Source of the DNA: Mactra quadrangularis
Taxonomy: Eukaryota; Mollusca; Bivalvia; Venerida; Mactridae
Length of the DNA stretch: 64,000 nucleotides
Direction: 5' to 3'
Assembly: GCA_025267735.1 (NCBI GenBank)
Contig: CM046304.1
Location: forward strand, 15,748,001 to 15,812,000
Part shown: positions 22,142 through 34,923 of the stretch, one piece after another
Position numbering within the stretch: position 1 is the first letter of the stretch
Layout: every line of letters starts with the position of its first letter
Made by a program: the position numbers and the translations under genes
Notes under the pieces: generated by a model
Databases searched by the model: none
What the model was told of the DNA's origin: nothing
What the model saw: the letters and a program-made list of their open reading frames with translations, nothing else

Positions 22142-24846
22142 ATGGCTTCTTTCGAGGAGAGAATCAACAGGATTGAGCGTTACAATCGTGTTGAGCGTGT
22201 ATTTCGTGACCGCTCCAATCCATTAGAGGTTCTTTCTGAAAAAGAGATTAGGGACAGATATAGATTCTACCCAGAATCTATCTTGTCTATTCTTGGTTTG
22301 CTTGTAAACACGTTAGAGAGGGGAACGCTCCGTTCGTCGCCCCTCCCACCACTTACATCTCTGTTAGTGACCCTCCAGTTTTTTGCTACTGGAGGTCACT
22401 ATATCAACATTGGAGACATCCATGGAGTTTCCAAAGCATCAGTGTGCCGTGCTGTGAAACAGGCATCGCGTGCAATTGCGCAGCTGGCTGGATATTTCAT
22501 AAAATTCCCGTCTGACACAGTGATGGATGTGCAGCGACAGTTTTATAATGTTGCAAGTAAGTAAGACTTTGATTGGTCGGACCAGTATCTAATGTAAACA
22601 AATTATCGTTTAGTCGACGGCCAATATTTCTATTTATAGAGCTATAAGTAATAGACAGAGTAATCTCCCGCTGCCTTGTGTTAATCAAGTAAACACGGAG
22701 TTGCGGTTCTTTGCACACATTTATATTTTCTTAATTATTGGATAGAATAATTTTTTTCAACTTATAAAATTAAAATGTCATATCATGTATGGAGGAATAT
22801 AATGATTCTATAACACACTTATTAGAAACCGGAGGCTATGTTTATATACATTTATGTACAACACACAGTTAAAAGGGTAAAGATCAATGTCCATACTAAA
22901 GATTAGTGTTAAATTAAACTTGTATATCAACTGTACAGAAATTTACATCTTTGCCTCTAATCTTAAAAGTTGATCATTTGGATGAAGTGAAGAAAAATGG
23001 AATTATAATTGCTTATAAGTTGTTAATAAACATGTTAGCAATAACTTTAGGACATAAGTGATTTCATTGAAATGCATTAAAATTGCGAGAAAGATCACAC
23101 TGAATGTTAATGTGTCCCGATATTTGTATTTTGCAGGGTTCCCTAGAGTTATTGGATGCATAGACTGTACCCATATTAAAATTATAGCACCAAGTATAAA
23201 TGAACCGGATTATGTTAACAGAAAGGGATATCATTCAATGAATGTACAGGTATTTGTGAATTTATTCACATTTAGATTATCAAATACTTCATTATATACC
23301 ATAATTTATTAACTTACACAATGTCTTTGTATCAATAAAGTATGACTGGCTCAATATGAAGTTTGTTTGTTCTCTGACAAACTAATTTAAAGTTGGAAAT
23401 GTGATAATGGGATAGTAATAATTATTTGAAATATGAATTTCCATCAAAGATTATCACCATGCACTAAAACGTATGTATACATTAATTACATAATTGGAAG
23501 CATCATGCAATGTTGTTAGATGCAAGAAACATTGTGATGTCCACAGTGTATATTGTACAGCATTATATAACATATGTTATTTATTTCAGATGGTTTGTGA
23601 TGCAAGTTTTAAAATTACAAATGTGGTTGCCAAATGGCCAGGAAGTGTACATGACAGTCGTATATTCAGAGAGTCACAACTATGTCAACTTATGGAGAAT
23701 GGTATGTACCGTTATACAATTTATTAAATTCTCTGAACATATGTCTATGTATATAGCGATCACTTACAATAACAATCATAAAGCTTAATTAAAAAAAAAT
23801 TGGAATCTTTAAGAAATACACCAATGTATATATGATCAGTATTCATTCTGCAAGATTTTATTGTTATTACAATTTTGACATTTTACAACTGCTAGCAAAT
23901 TGTACACATGGCAATAAATGTACATTACTAGGCAATAAAAGTTACTGAACAATTAATAATACCTATAGTACCATTCAAACCAGAATGTTAACATTGACTA
24001 TTGTTTCCTTTTCAGGACAGACCAACAGTTTATTACTAGGAGACTCCGGGTATCCATGCAGGCCATTCCTTATGACCCCATATTCTAATCCTAGAACACC
24101 AGTCCAAGAAAGGTATTTCATTTTTTATATTATATTTAATATCAATTGACTGATTATTATAGTGTTTTGCATAATATATGATAAATACTTCATCAACAGA
24201 ATCACTTGATGGACACTACATCATATTATGACGGTGAAGAGCTTTTATTAGACAGCTAGGTAGTTCTGGAAGTTTAATCATGTTAAGAAAGTATCATGAA
24301 CATTTATGTGCAAAGAATGATACTAAGTTAAAGTTTAACATGTTTATGTAATATCTACTACATACACATGTCATTGAAATATCCAGGTTATTTGGTAGTT
24401 TAAATACTAATATACATTACAGTATTTCTCTTCTTGATAGTTACTTTTTTTATATGTATAACATTTTGTATATAATATATAATAAAGAATCTTCATCCAT
24501 GTTTTAAATTGTTCTCCAACATATATATAATTTGTGTGTATGTGTGTGTTGTTATACTCGTAGATTCAACTCAGCACTGACAAGAACTAGAGTAATAATA
24601 GAACAGACATTTGGTGTGTTGAAAAGAAGATTTCCATGCTTATCATATGGTCTGAGATTAAACATCAAGTCAGTCCCTGATGTAGTGGTCAGCTGTGTTG
24701 TATTACACAATTTTGGAATTGAAAATGGAGATTGCTATCCAAGATATCAAGAAGTGATTGAAGACCAACAGATAATACCATTAAATGAAGATGTGACAGG
24801 AAGAAGGTACAGAGATAGTATTGCAGCAGCCTATTTTTCAAATTGA
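22142..24846 (+). CDS. HARBI1-like DDE transposase, copy 1 (five exons, apparently intact)
   Basis: Exons are 22142-22556, 23137-23249, 23590-23701, 24016-24112 and 24564-24846. All have GT/AG borders and compatible phases, giving about 339 residues, close to the usual HARBI1 size (~350). Residues about 87-115 ([20 protein letters not shown]) form the helix-turn-helix of the family. The DDE_4-type nuclease core follows: [10 protein letters not shown] (Asp148), [11 protein letters not shown] (Asp198), [12 protein letters not shown] (Asp223) and [17 protein letters not shown] (Glu259). Asp223 to Glu259 fits a D-35-E spacing; which of Asp198/Asp223 is the second catalytic residue I leave open. 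I chose the ATG at 22142 because the conserved-looking sequence starts there; an in-frame ATG at 22094 would add 16 residues read from subterminal repeat. The protein should cut the 14-bp ends. No disabling mutation was seen. Confidence 0.85.
22370..22395. repeat. Hairpin CCTCCAGT/ACTGGAGG in transposase exon 1
   Basis: Eight-base arms CCTCCAGT and ACTGGAGG surround an eight-base loop (TTTTTGCT). The 429-bp inversion in copy 2 has its inner breakpoint inside this hairpin. Confidence 0.85.
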
Positions 24847-27097
24847 AGGTCGGTATTAAAAACAAACAAGCACAAAATTGTTTTTGAATTTAATACAACA
24901 GTATAAAAAAGTTTCATTTCAAAACAGATAATATTGAAACTTTAAATCACATATGTATGTTTATTATCACAGAAAGTTTTATCAACATCTACATAAAGAA
25001 AAATGATGATAAAAAATTTTAAATAACAAAGAAGGAGAGCAGTCCATATTTTAGGAGTAAGTCAGTGATGGTGCATATGATGTGTTTAATACAGTAAATG
25101 ACACAGATAACTTAACCAAATTCACTTCAATGAAACTAAACAGTAGTTTTAAATTCGAAAGCAATATAACATTCCATACATATTTAACAATAACATTGTA
25201 CAGTCATTTTGTACAATAACACAAAGACATAAATGTTATTAGTAAAATATTCAAATGATTTATTTCCAGATCTACAAATAGAATACAAAGAACCGAAGAC
25301 ATGTACAATGCCATATTGAAAAACTTGTAGCATAAATGCAAACATTTTCATCTCAGATGCATCATTGTGTAATGCTGTTTGAATTTGAAATATAACAGAA
25401 TGAATGATTTTAAATGTTATGTCAGGAAATATAGTAATGAATTGTTCATTATATGTCCAGAATACAGGAATTGTAAACAATTTGTGACTAAATGTTTGAA
25501 GTATTTATCACTTGTGACACATTGTATTTAATGTTTATCATTTGTGACCAAATGTTTGAAGTGTTTATTATTTGTGACCAAATGTTTGAAGAGTTTATTT
25601 TTTGTGAACAATTGTTTTAAAATGTTCATTATTTTTGACAAATATATGAAGTTTTAATTATGTCACAGAATGTATGGAATGTTCATTTTGTCAAAAAAAT
25701 ACATGATTTGTTTTATGTGTAGATAGATATTATCATTCTGTGTCAAAAACATGTAAAAATCTAAAAAAATACAATTTATGATTACAAATTAATAATGAAC
25801 TGATGAATATGTATTAGATATATGAATATATTTAAATAAAATAACATATATATTCATTAACAACAAAACAGTATTCATATTTTTATTATATATAATAAAA
25901 TTCTCCTTTTCTAAGTACTGTATTATTTTCTACATATAAAAGATTGATAAGTTTGACCATACTTGGTATAAACCAGTATTTGTTAAGAATGTACATTTCT
26001 CTATGATCTACAGAAATAATACATTCCAGTATGAAATGAAATTCATATTCTAATTGGTTACAACTGAAATCTTTTTTTCATTCATTTGATTTCTTATTGG
26101 ATTAAACCAACTACAATATTCAATGCGTTATTTAAGAAATGGTATCACTATGACAAAATTAATCCATGTAAAAAAATACTGTAAAATAAAATTTGAAATA
26201 TGATTATAAAATTTAAGTACAACTAAATTTGTCAGTCTAGTATTCCAATATTGTATAAACCGATCATTAAGTTGTTCCTTAAATAGTGAAATAAATCATT
26301 ACCAATATCCTGATAAATCAACATTCCAAATAAACCCAATAGACATTTGAATTAAACATTTTAATGTTCAACATGCAGACACCAATTCTTCATTAAATTA
26401 TACATAATGTGTGCATATGTATTATCTTTTATTGTCAGTCTTCTTAACCAATACTTAAGCATTTTAAATGAATTGATTGTCTTAAAAGAAACAAGCACTA
26501 ATTCCCCATAAACAAACATATTTTGAGTGTTTTTTCTTATCCAAATGTTGTACAAAAAAAACCAATAAACTCTTCCTATAGATAAAATATTAAAAAAAAA
26601 AAAAGTTTACATCAATGAATAATGATGGGCAATATATGTTTATCAAACAGTTTGAGCTTATGTTATGGCAAAATGTATATGTATAATATGTATAAATTTG
26701 TACAGGTACTTATCTAAAGTAAACATTGCCTTATAAGCCTGGTTAGATCATGCACTTGAATCTGTAAAGTTAAAAACGATTTCCTTGGTAATTAAAAGCT
26801 AAGTTTATAAAATACATGTACATGTAATTACCTCCCTTTCTAAAATCATTATATTGGTTTTGGCATCATTCACTTAAAAATTGTAATATTTCACAATAAT
26901 CATATTTGAAGTCATATGCAGATTTTGTTAAAAAAGCAATATTGTCTGAATACATATCAATGATTGACAAATAGTATAATTTGAATGTCACAGAACTATA
27001 CATGAAATGTTTATTATACATAGAAGTAAACATGAATTGTAAAAAGTATGTAACAGAAACATAATTATAAGGTGATACAGAATATACTCCGTTTATT
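24847..27097. other. Intergenic region between convergent Harbinger genes, copy 1
   Basis: Apart from the 34-bp minisatellite and a poly(A) run (26592-26604, 13 A), nothing recognisable is encoded. Short ORFs in both orientations look random. Confidence 0.5.
25480..25690. repeat. 34-bp minisatellite in the Harbinger interior, copy 1
   Basis: About six degenerate units carry TTTGTGACCAAATGTTTGAA followed by GTGTTTATTA. They lie between the convergent genes and are repeated identically at about 34713-34923 in copy 2. Confidence 0.8.
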
Positions 27098-30000
27098 TTA
27101 ATTTATTTCTTGCATTATCTTCTTTTTCTTCAGCTCAAATAATTCTTGTTGTTGCTGTTTTTTTGCTTCTAGAATTTCGATTTCAATTAATATTTTCTTT
27201 CTTTCTAAATCATATAAGTCTTCATAGGCAATTTTTCTTTTAGATGAATTTTTCTTTGTGTAAGTTATTGTATTCTCTGAAGATAAAGGAGCATAATAAA
27301 AGTTAAAATAACACTTAAAATTTGCCATTTCTTACTAAAATGCAACAGTAATAAATTAAAAACTTACACAAAATCATCATAAAATTGTACATGCTTATGA
27401 CTGCACTAGCTAATCAATTAATAAAGCACATATAATAGATATTTCATCTCAATCAAAATTGTAAAGCATTGACAGAAAACTATGGAGGCGTATTTCTGCC
27501 ATCAGATAACCACATAACTAACCAGTTATTTAAATGGTTAACTTGTTACGGCAGTGTTTAATTCTGGGCAATTTTATAGCCGTTTATGGTCTATATTCCC
27601 AATTTTAAATCATACCTTGCTTTCCTAAATTTCAATCCAAAATTCCCATTTTAACCTTAAGCATTATTCTTTTGAAAACAGTAGTTGTAAGTATGTTTCA
27701 GCTAAACATAATATGCCACAGCAACATTTATTTTCTATTTTTTTCCCTTACAAAATGAAGAATATATATAAAAACTTTGCTATATCTTCTATTTATATTA
27801 AGCTTGTGAGATATTCTATCCCACTTTAAAACATATAATGCCAATAAAACTCCTAAATTATTAAGGACATGGGCCAAATTCCCAAATTTGGGGAAAAAAT
27901 CATAGTACCGTATAAAGTTAGTATAAGTAGTTAACTATCATAACTAGTTAACCTCTTAATTAAATTGTTAGTTACATGGTTATCTTATGACAGAAATAAA
28001 CACCCATAGAAAGAGAATTTAGAAATTGTTTAATCATAATTGGGGAAAATAGACATTTTTGAGAAGGCTGAATTCATTATGCAATTTTATAGTGCACCAC
28101 TATATTTCAAGAATGAAAGCAGGCGTGTTGATTTTGTGTATTCTTTAATTAAAATAGAACAAAAAATTATCTCATCCTAATAAACAGTACATGACTGTAA
28201 TGTGTAAGAAGGTATTTCATTCTGTAAAAATATATAGCACTTTAAAATTGAAGGATGCCACAGAGAATTACATACCTTTATCACAAGTACTATTATCGCC
28301 AGCACATGTTGGGAGGTTTGATGGCATATCACTTACTTCATGTTGTTCAGAGGGTTCTGTAAAACTACTGAAAATAAATATCATTTATAAATATGTAGCT
28401 AGACAGTTATTGATAGAAAGCTTGCATGAATTCTTTTTTATACCAATAAAATTTAAGTGTCACTACAAAGGAAAGATTGATTAATACCAATAAACATACT
28501 CATGGAGAATATTTTAAAATTCTAAAATTCTAATACAATTTAATAACAATATCTTCAATGTAATTATATTCAAAATACTTAATATGTGTAATGATTACAA
28601 AAATTATTATTGTCATTATTTGTTCAAAAGGGTTAATGATTGGCTTACTTATAGATATTTTCAACACGGATTTAAACAGTAAGTCAGATAAAATGTACAT
28701 AATGTTTAATATTTCAAAACACATAACCTAAAATTATCATCTTATTTATGTTTAACTTTCAAAAGAAATCTAAAAGTCACTCATTTAATTGCTTTGTTAA
28801 TCCTGAGATACACTTTGAAAACAACTGGTCACTTTCAAATTGTTTCTAACATAGTTGGCGGCTGAAAATTATTCAAAAATTAAAGTTAGATTTGTTTAAT
28901 TGTCATTAATTAAAATTTTACCTATTCACAACATGACATATTTCGTAAGAGATATAATATCGTTATAAGTACATCAAAGTTTATACCTTTCAATGACATT
29001 ATTCCCAATAAATACATCTTGCACTGGCACATATGAAGTCATAGGAACCCCTAAAATATGAAAAAAGTTAGTCAAAATTAATTACAGATGTAAATATTTT
29101 TCTGTGATTCTAATCTTGTTACCTTATAATAGAATTATTGCAGTTTTATGTTTTAACACAATTGACAAAACATGATTTTATTTTACTTGATATACATAAT
29201 GATGGCTAGTAATATTCAGCAACAAGTAAAATTTATTCATATTGAAATTAATTTGACAAGCCTATATCTGTTTTATTATAATAATTCATGTTAAAATGTT
29301 ATAAGTGCACAGGGAATCAATCATTGCCTAGAGTATAAGGACATTAAGATGGGTGATTCAAGTGCACCTAAGTGATTGAATTCTTAAAACCCAAGCCCAC
29401 AACCAAATTCATGATGCCTGTGAACAGGTAACAGTATAGTCAGTAGATCAACTAATCTGATTGTTTTTTGTCACAACTTTAATGTTGTTCAACTACAAAT
29501 TCATTCAGAAAAGTCATACTGAGTAGTGAGTAGTCAGCTAAAATGTTTTTACTCTGTTCTATGTAATAATTATGTACAAATAAATAGAAATTTGTATAAT
29601 TAACACACTCAAATATAAATGATAAAATATTACCACTTAAAGTATCAATTCCTTCTTGAAGACCATTTAGCTGAGCTGCATTATGATCCTTTAAGTGATC
29701 AATAATTAAACATTCTGCAGCATTTAATGACTGACTGGGCCCACCCCAGTTTTCTTGCTTCCTTCATACTTGTCTTTTGCTTTTAAAAAGGTAGTATTTG
29801 TATAATGTTATGAAGTGATAATGGAAACTAAGCAAACATTTAAGATAGCATAGTCACTGAATATTTGAGAGGAATGCACAATCAAAATCTCTTAATATAT
29901 CAAGTGAAAATAAATGTACTAAGGAAAATTCCAAAATAGGGAATATATACTGATAAAACAATTACATGAAAGATTAACTCCAACATGCCTTGAGGCTCTC

Positions 30001-30949
30001 TAATGGATGATTTAAATAATCCATGCAACTCATATTTGAATTTTAGTTATCTATGTAGCTAATTAAAGTTACAATTAGTATCATCACTTGTATATTTTAT
30101 GATTTGCAGGTACCAAGAGGGCAGTATGGATTATGTTTATCATTATATTCTTAACATCAAACAAATAAACATCAAACTTTCAAGACTGTCACCTTTCCTT
30201 TGTTATTTTTGTATGGTTAGTTGACAAATTAACTTTTTCCACATATTTAGAATAAGTAATTTTCATCATCACAGATTAAACGTATTAGATTTTTCAGTAC
30301 TCAATGCTTGATGGAATTTCAATCATTATGATAAAATAAAGGTTATTACTTACCTCTTGTCTTTAGATTGTTAAACATTTTCTTCACCTCAATAGGTGTT
30401 CTCAGACTTGAAACCTGACCTGATCTGAAAAATAATGTGATAAAAAGATCCCATCAATGGTATCATTATCTCTTTTTTGTCTTAGAAAGAATGTAAAACA
30501 ATTATAATGTCAAATAAATTAACATGGTAAAATAACTTTAGATATTGCTCATACATGTACTGTTACCTGCTAATTCGGAGAAACTGACCAAACAAATGAA
30601 TCGTCCAAGAACGGATGTGACTGGGGACGGATCGTCTGACATTCGATATTCATACAACATTTTGGCTGAACTCATACTGAGAAACGGACATACCGATACG
30701 GCGATAGACAAAATAAAGTTTAACATGATATACTCACGAATTCAATTCATCGGCAATTTTTTGCCACATCATTTCCTTCTCCTTTGCACCACACGTAGCC
30801 CCCCGAAACTTCCCGAAAAGTAGGTCACTGTGATCCAAAATGGAGACAACGGCAGCGAGCCTCTCCCCCTCGCTCCAGTTGGTTGATCTCTTCTTCTCCA
30901 TTTTGGTCGTCTGCTTTGTTATGACATACGTTCGCGGAATTTCGATCAT
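27098..30949 (-). pseudogene. Myb/SANT-like DNA-binding protein of Harbinger, copy 1 (six exons, one frameshift)
   Basis: Minus-strand exons are 30949-30738, 30424-30354, about 29779-29634, 29050-28987, 28367-28276 and 27276-27098, all with GT/AG borders. Residues about 20-95 form a Myb/SANT-like (trihelix-type) domain: TNWSEGERLAAVV, LLFGKFRGA, EMMWQKIADELN and PIEVKKMFNNLKTRA. The acidic middle is followed by a C-terminal charged coiled coil (DLERKKILIEIEILEAKKQQ). In Harbinger elements this partner binds DNA and brings the transposase to the ends. Exon 3 is 146 nt where phase needs 147 or an equivalent +1: after KKTG the frame shifts at a GGGG run (29744-29747) and stops at 29724-29726, while the family-like SLNAAECLIIDHLKDHN lies in the next frame. 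Unless this is a sequencing error, the protein is truncated after about 110 residues. Confidence 0.75.
27480..28009. mobile_element. MITE nested in Myb-like gene intron, copy 1
   Basis: The left end CTATGGAGGCGTATTTCTGC and the right end (reverse complement CTATGGGTGTTTATTTCTGT) start imperfect inverted arms of about 63 bp containing AGATAACCA and AACTAAC. It is 530 bp with no ORF and lies between exons 6 and 5 of the Myb-like gene. An identical copy at 36714-37243 shows that it arrived before the tandem duplication. Confidence 0.7.
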
Positions 30950-31039
30950 TCTTTCCTCCGTTTTGTTTACTTCCGGAAGAGTTGCCGTTTTAACGCCGCT
31001 TACGTCAACAAAAATAAAGAAAAGATGAGTCGCTTATTT

Positions 31040-31179
31040 TACTCAGTTGAGATTGAGTTTAAGACGCGTCGTGAAACGAACTCAAACGTTCGTACTCAAC
31101 TGAGTCTGTTAATCGACTTAAGTCAAATATAGAGTTTGAGTTTGAGTATGAGAATAAGTTTTTTCGTGAAACCGGGGCC
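31040..31179. repeat. Right terminal and subterminal repeats, copy 1
   Basis: GAGTTTGAGTTTGAGTATGA and related GAGT/ACTC motifs precede GTGAAACCGGGGCC. The terminus is followed by a single T (31180) and then by the inverted left end of copy 2. Confidence 0.8.
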
Positions 31180-31180
31180 T

Positions 31181-31609
31181 GGAGGGTCACTAACAGAGAT
31201 GTAAGTGGTGGGAGGGGCGACGAACGGAGCGTTCCCCTCTCTAACGTGTTTACAAGCAAACCAAGAATAGACAAGATAGATTCTGGGTAGAATCTATATC
31301 TGTCCCTAATCTCTTTTTCAGAAAGAACCTCTAATGGATTGGAGCGGTCACGAAATACACGCTCAACACGATTGTAACGCTCAATCCTGTTGATTCTCTC
31401 CTCGAAAGAAGCCATTTTTGAGTCTGAGTCTTTTGATTTGAGATAGCATAATAGCTGTCTCAAATTAACAGACTCAACTCAATTGCTGAGTTCGTTATTG
31501 AGTCGTTACTTTGTTTGTGAAACACAACTCAAATTCTCAACTCAAAATGAGCTCACTATTTGAGTTTGAGTTCACTAATGGACTTAAGTTTTTTTGTGAA
31601 ACCGGGGCC
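31181..31609 (-). repeat. In-place inversion of the Harbinger left end (429 bp)
   Basis: The segment is the reverse complement of 21948-22376, inserted at the exact position the forward segment should occupy. It contains the 14-bp terminus (now ending at 31609), subterminal repeats and transposase codons 1-78 read on the minus strand (ATG at 31415). That reading frame runs on through the adjacent right terminus of copy 1 to 31059, producing a meaningless 134-residue ORF. Both breakpoints fall in CTGG/CCAG, so the exact joint is ambiguous by up to two bases. Confidence 0.9.
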
Positions 31610-34079
31610 AGTTTTTTGCTACTGGAGGTCACTATATCAACATTGGAGACATCCATGGAGTTTCCAAAGCATCAGTGTGCCGTGCTGTGAAACAGGCATC
31701 GCGTGCAATTGCGCAGCTGGCTGGATATTTCATAAAATTCCCGTCTGACACAGTGATGGATGTGCAGCGACAGTTTTATAATGTTGCAAGTAAGTAAGAC
31801 TTTGATTGGTCGGACCAGTATCTAATGTAAACAAATTATCGTTTAGTCGACGGCCAATATTTCTATTTATAGAGCTATAAGTAATAGACAGAGTAATCTC
31901 CCGCTGCCTTGTGTTAATCAAGTAAACACGGAGTTGCGGTTCTTTGCACACATTTATATTTTCTTAATTATTGGATAGAATAATTTTTTTCAACTTATAA
32001 AATTAAAATGTCATATCATGTATGGAGGAATATAATGATTCTATAACACACTTATTAGAAACCGGAGGCTATGTTTATATACATTTATGTACAACACACA
32101 GTTAAAAGGGTAAAGATCAATGTCCATACTAAAGATTAGTGTTAAATTAAACTTGTATATCAACTGTACAGAAATTTACATCTTTGCCTCTAATCTTAAA
32201 AGTTGATCATTTGGATGAAGTGAAGAAAAATGGAATTATAATTGCTTATAAGTTGTTAATAAACATGTTAGCAATAACTTTAGGACATAAGTGATTTCAT
32301 TGAAATGCATTAAAATTGCGAGAAAGATCACACTGAATGTTAATGTGTCCCGATATTTGTATTTTGCAGGGTTCCCTAGAGTTATTGGATGCATAGACTG
32401 TACCCATATTAAAATTATAGCACCAAGTATAAATGAACCGGATTATGTTAACAGAAAGGGATATCATTCAATGAATGTACAGGTATTTGTGAATTTATTC
32501 ACATTTAGATTATCAAATACTTCATTATATACCATAATTTATTAACTTACACAATGTCTTTGTATCAATAAAGTATGACTGGCTCAATATGAAGTTTGTT
32601 TGTTCTCTGACAAACTAATTTAAAGTTGGAAATGTGATAATGGGATAGTAATAATTATTTGAAATATGAATTTCCATCAAAGATTATCACCATGCACTAA
32701 AACGTATGTATACATTAATTACATAATTGGAAGCATCATGCAATGTTGTTAGATGCAAGAAACATTGTGATGTCCACAGTGTATATTGTACAGCATTATA
32801 TAACATATGTTATTTATTTCAGATGGTTTGTGATGCAAGTTTTAAAATTACAAATGTGGTTGCCAAATGGCCAGGAAGTGTACATGACAGTCGTATATTC
32901 AGAGAGTCACAACTATGTCAACTTATGGAGAATGGTATGTACCGTTATACAATTTATTAAATTCTCTGAACATATGTCTATGTATATAGCGATCACTTAC
33001 AATAACAATCATAAAGCTTAATTAAAAAAAAATTGGAATCTTTAAGAAATACACCAATGTATATATGATCAGTATTCATTCTGCAAGATTTTATTGTTAT
33101 TACAATTTTGACATTTTACAACTGCTAGCAAATTGTACACATGGCAATAAATGTACATTACTAGGCAATAAAAGTTACTGAACAATTAATAATACCTATA
33201 GTACCATTCAAACCAGAATGTTAACATTGACTATTGTTTCCTTTTCAGGACAGACCAACAGTTTATTACTAGGAGACTCCGGGTATCCATGCAGGCCATT
33301 CCTTATGACCCCATATTCTAATCCTAGAACACCAGTCCAAGAAAGGTATTTCATTTTTTATATTATATTTAATATCAATTGACTGATTATTATAGTGTTT
33401 TGCATAATATATGATAAATACTTCATCAACAGAATCACTTGATGGACACTACATCATATTATGACGGTGAAGAGCTTTTATTAGACAGCTAGGTAGTTCT
33501 GGAAGTTTAATCATGTTAAGAAAGTATCATGAACATTTATGTGCAAAGAATGATACTAAGTTAAAGTTTAACATGTTTATGTAATATCTACTACATACAC
33601 ATGTCATTGAAATATCCAGGTTATTTGGTAGTTTAAATACTAATATACATTACAGTATTTCTCTTCTTGATAGTTACTTTTTTTATATGTATAACATTTT
33701 GTATATAATATATAATAAAGAATCTTCATCCATGTTTTAAATTGTTCTCCAACATATATATAATTTGTGTGTATGTGTGTGTTGTTATACTCGTAGATTC
33801 AACTCAGCACTGACAAGAACTAGAGTAATAATAGAACAGACATTTGGTGTGTTGAAAAGAAGATTTCCATGCTTATCATATGGTCTGAGATTAAACATCA
33901 AGTCAGTCCCTGATGTAGTGGTCAGCTGTGTTGTATTACACAATTTTGGAATTGAAAATGGAGATTGCTATCCAAGATATCAAGAAGTGATTGAAGACCA
34001 ACAGATAATACCATTAAATGAAGATGTGACAGGAAGAAGGTACAGAGATAGTATTGCAGCAGCCTATTTTTCAAATTGA
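31610..34079 (+). pseudogene. HARBI1-like transposase, copy 2, 5' end lost by inversion
   Basis: Exon remnants are 31610-31789 (from codon 79), 32370-32482, 32823-32934, 33249-33345 and 33797-34079, identical in structure to copy 1. The DDE core (IDCTH, HDSR, GDSGY, IEQTFG) and all splice sites survive, but the start codon and residues 1-78 point the other way at 31181-31415. Without them no normal transposase can be made. Copy 1 could in principle act on the ends in trans. Confidence 0.85.
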
Positions 34080-34712
34080 AGGTCGGTATTAAAAACAAAC
34101 AAGCACAAAATTGTTTTTGAATTTAATACAACAGTATAAAAAAGTTTCATTTCAAAACAGATAATATTGAAACTTTAAATCACATATGTATGTTTATTAT
34201 CACAGAAAGTTTTATCAACATCTACATAAAGAAAAATGATGATAAAAAATTTTAAATAACAAAGAAGGAGAGCAGTCCATATTTTAGGAGTAAGTCAGTG
34301 ATGGTGCATATGATGTGTTTAATACAGTAAATGACACAGATAACTTAACCAAATTCACTTCAATGAAACTAAACAGTAGTTTTAAATTCGAAAGCAATAT
34401 AACATTCCATACATATTTAACAATAACATTGTACAGTCATTTTGTACAATAACACAAAGACATAAATGTTATTAGTAAAATATTCAAATGATTTATTTCC
34501 AGATCTACAAATAGAATACAAAGAACCGAAGACATGTACAATGCCATATTGAAAAACCTGTAGCATAAATGCAAACATTTTCATCTCAGATGCATCATTG
34601 TGTAATGCTGTTTGAATTTGAAATATAACAGAATGAATGATTTTAAATGTTATGTCAGGAAATATAGTAATGAATTGTTCATTATATGTCCAGAATACAG
34701 GAATTGTAAACA

Positions 34713-34923
34713 ATTTGTGACTAAATGTTTGAAGTATTTATCACTTGTGACACATTGTATTTAATGTTTATCATTTGTGACCAAATGTTTGAAGTGTTTA
34801 TTATTTGTGACCAAATGTTTGAAGAGTTTATTTTTTGTGAACAATTGTTTTAAAATGTTCATTATTTTTGACAAATATATGAAGTTTTAATTATGTCACA
34901 GAATGTATGGAATGTTCATTTTG
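34713..34923. repeat. 34-bp minisatellite in the Harbinger interior, copy 2
   Basis: Same array as at 25480-25690, with no visible change in unit number. Confidence 0.8.

Larger units (their letters stand above)
21948..31179 (+). mobile_element. PIF/Harbinger transposon, copy 1 (9,232 bp)
   Basis: The ends are inverted: GGCCCCGGTTTCAC on the left and GTGAAACCGGGGCC on the right. Similarity continues inward (AAAAAACTT), then becomes many subterminal GAGTTTGAGT/ACTCAAACTC motifs. The outer triplets CCA and TGG extend the inverted match rather than forming a target duplication. Inside are a HARBI1-like transposase gene (+) and a Myb/SANT-like gene (-) in convergent orientation, the standard two-gene content of autonomous Harbinger elements. 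The transposase start codon lies only about 195 bp from the terminus, so its promoter must overlap the subterminal repeats. Confidence 0.9.

Noticed and set aside
25184..25480. 98-residue minus ORF within Harbinger (and its copy at 34417-34713)
   Set aside because: It lies between the convergent genes, shows no domain, and is duplicated only because the whole transposon is.
31059..31463. 134-residue minus ORF beginning like the transposase N terminus
   Set aside because: It is the inverted 5' end read out through the adjacent terminal repeat, not a new fusion gene.
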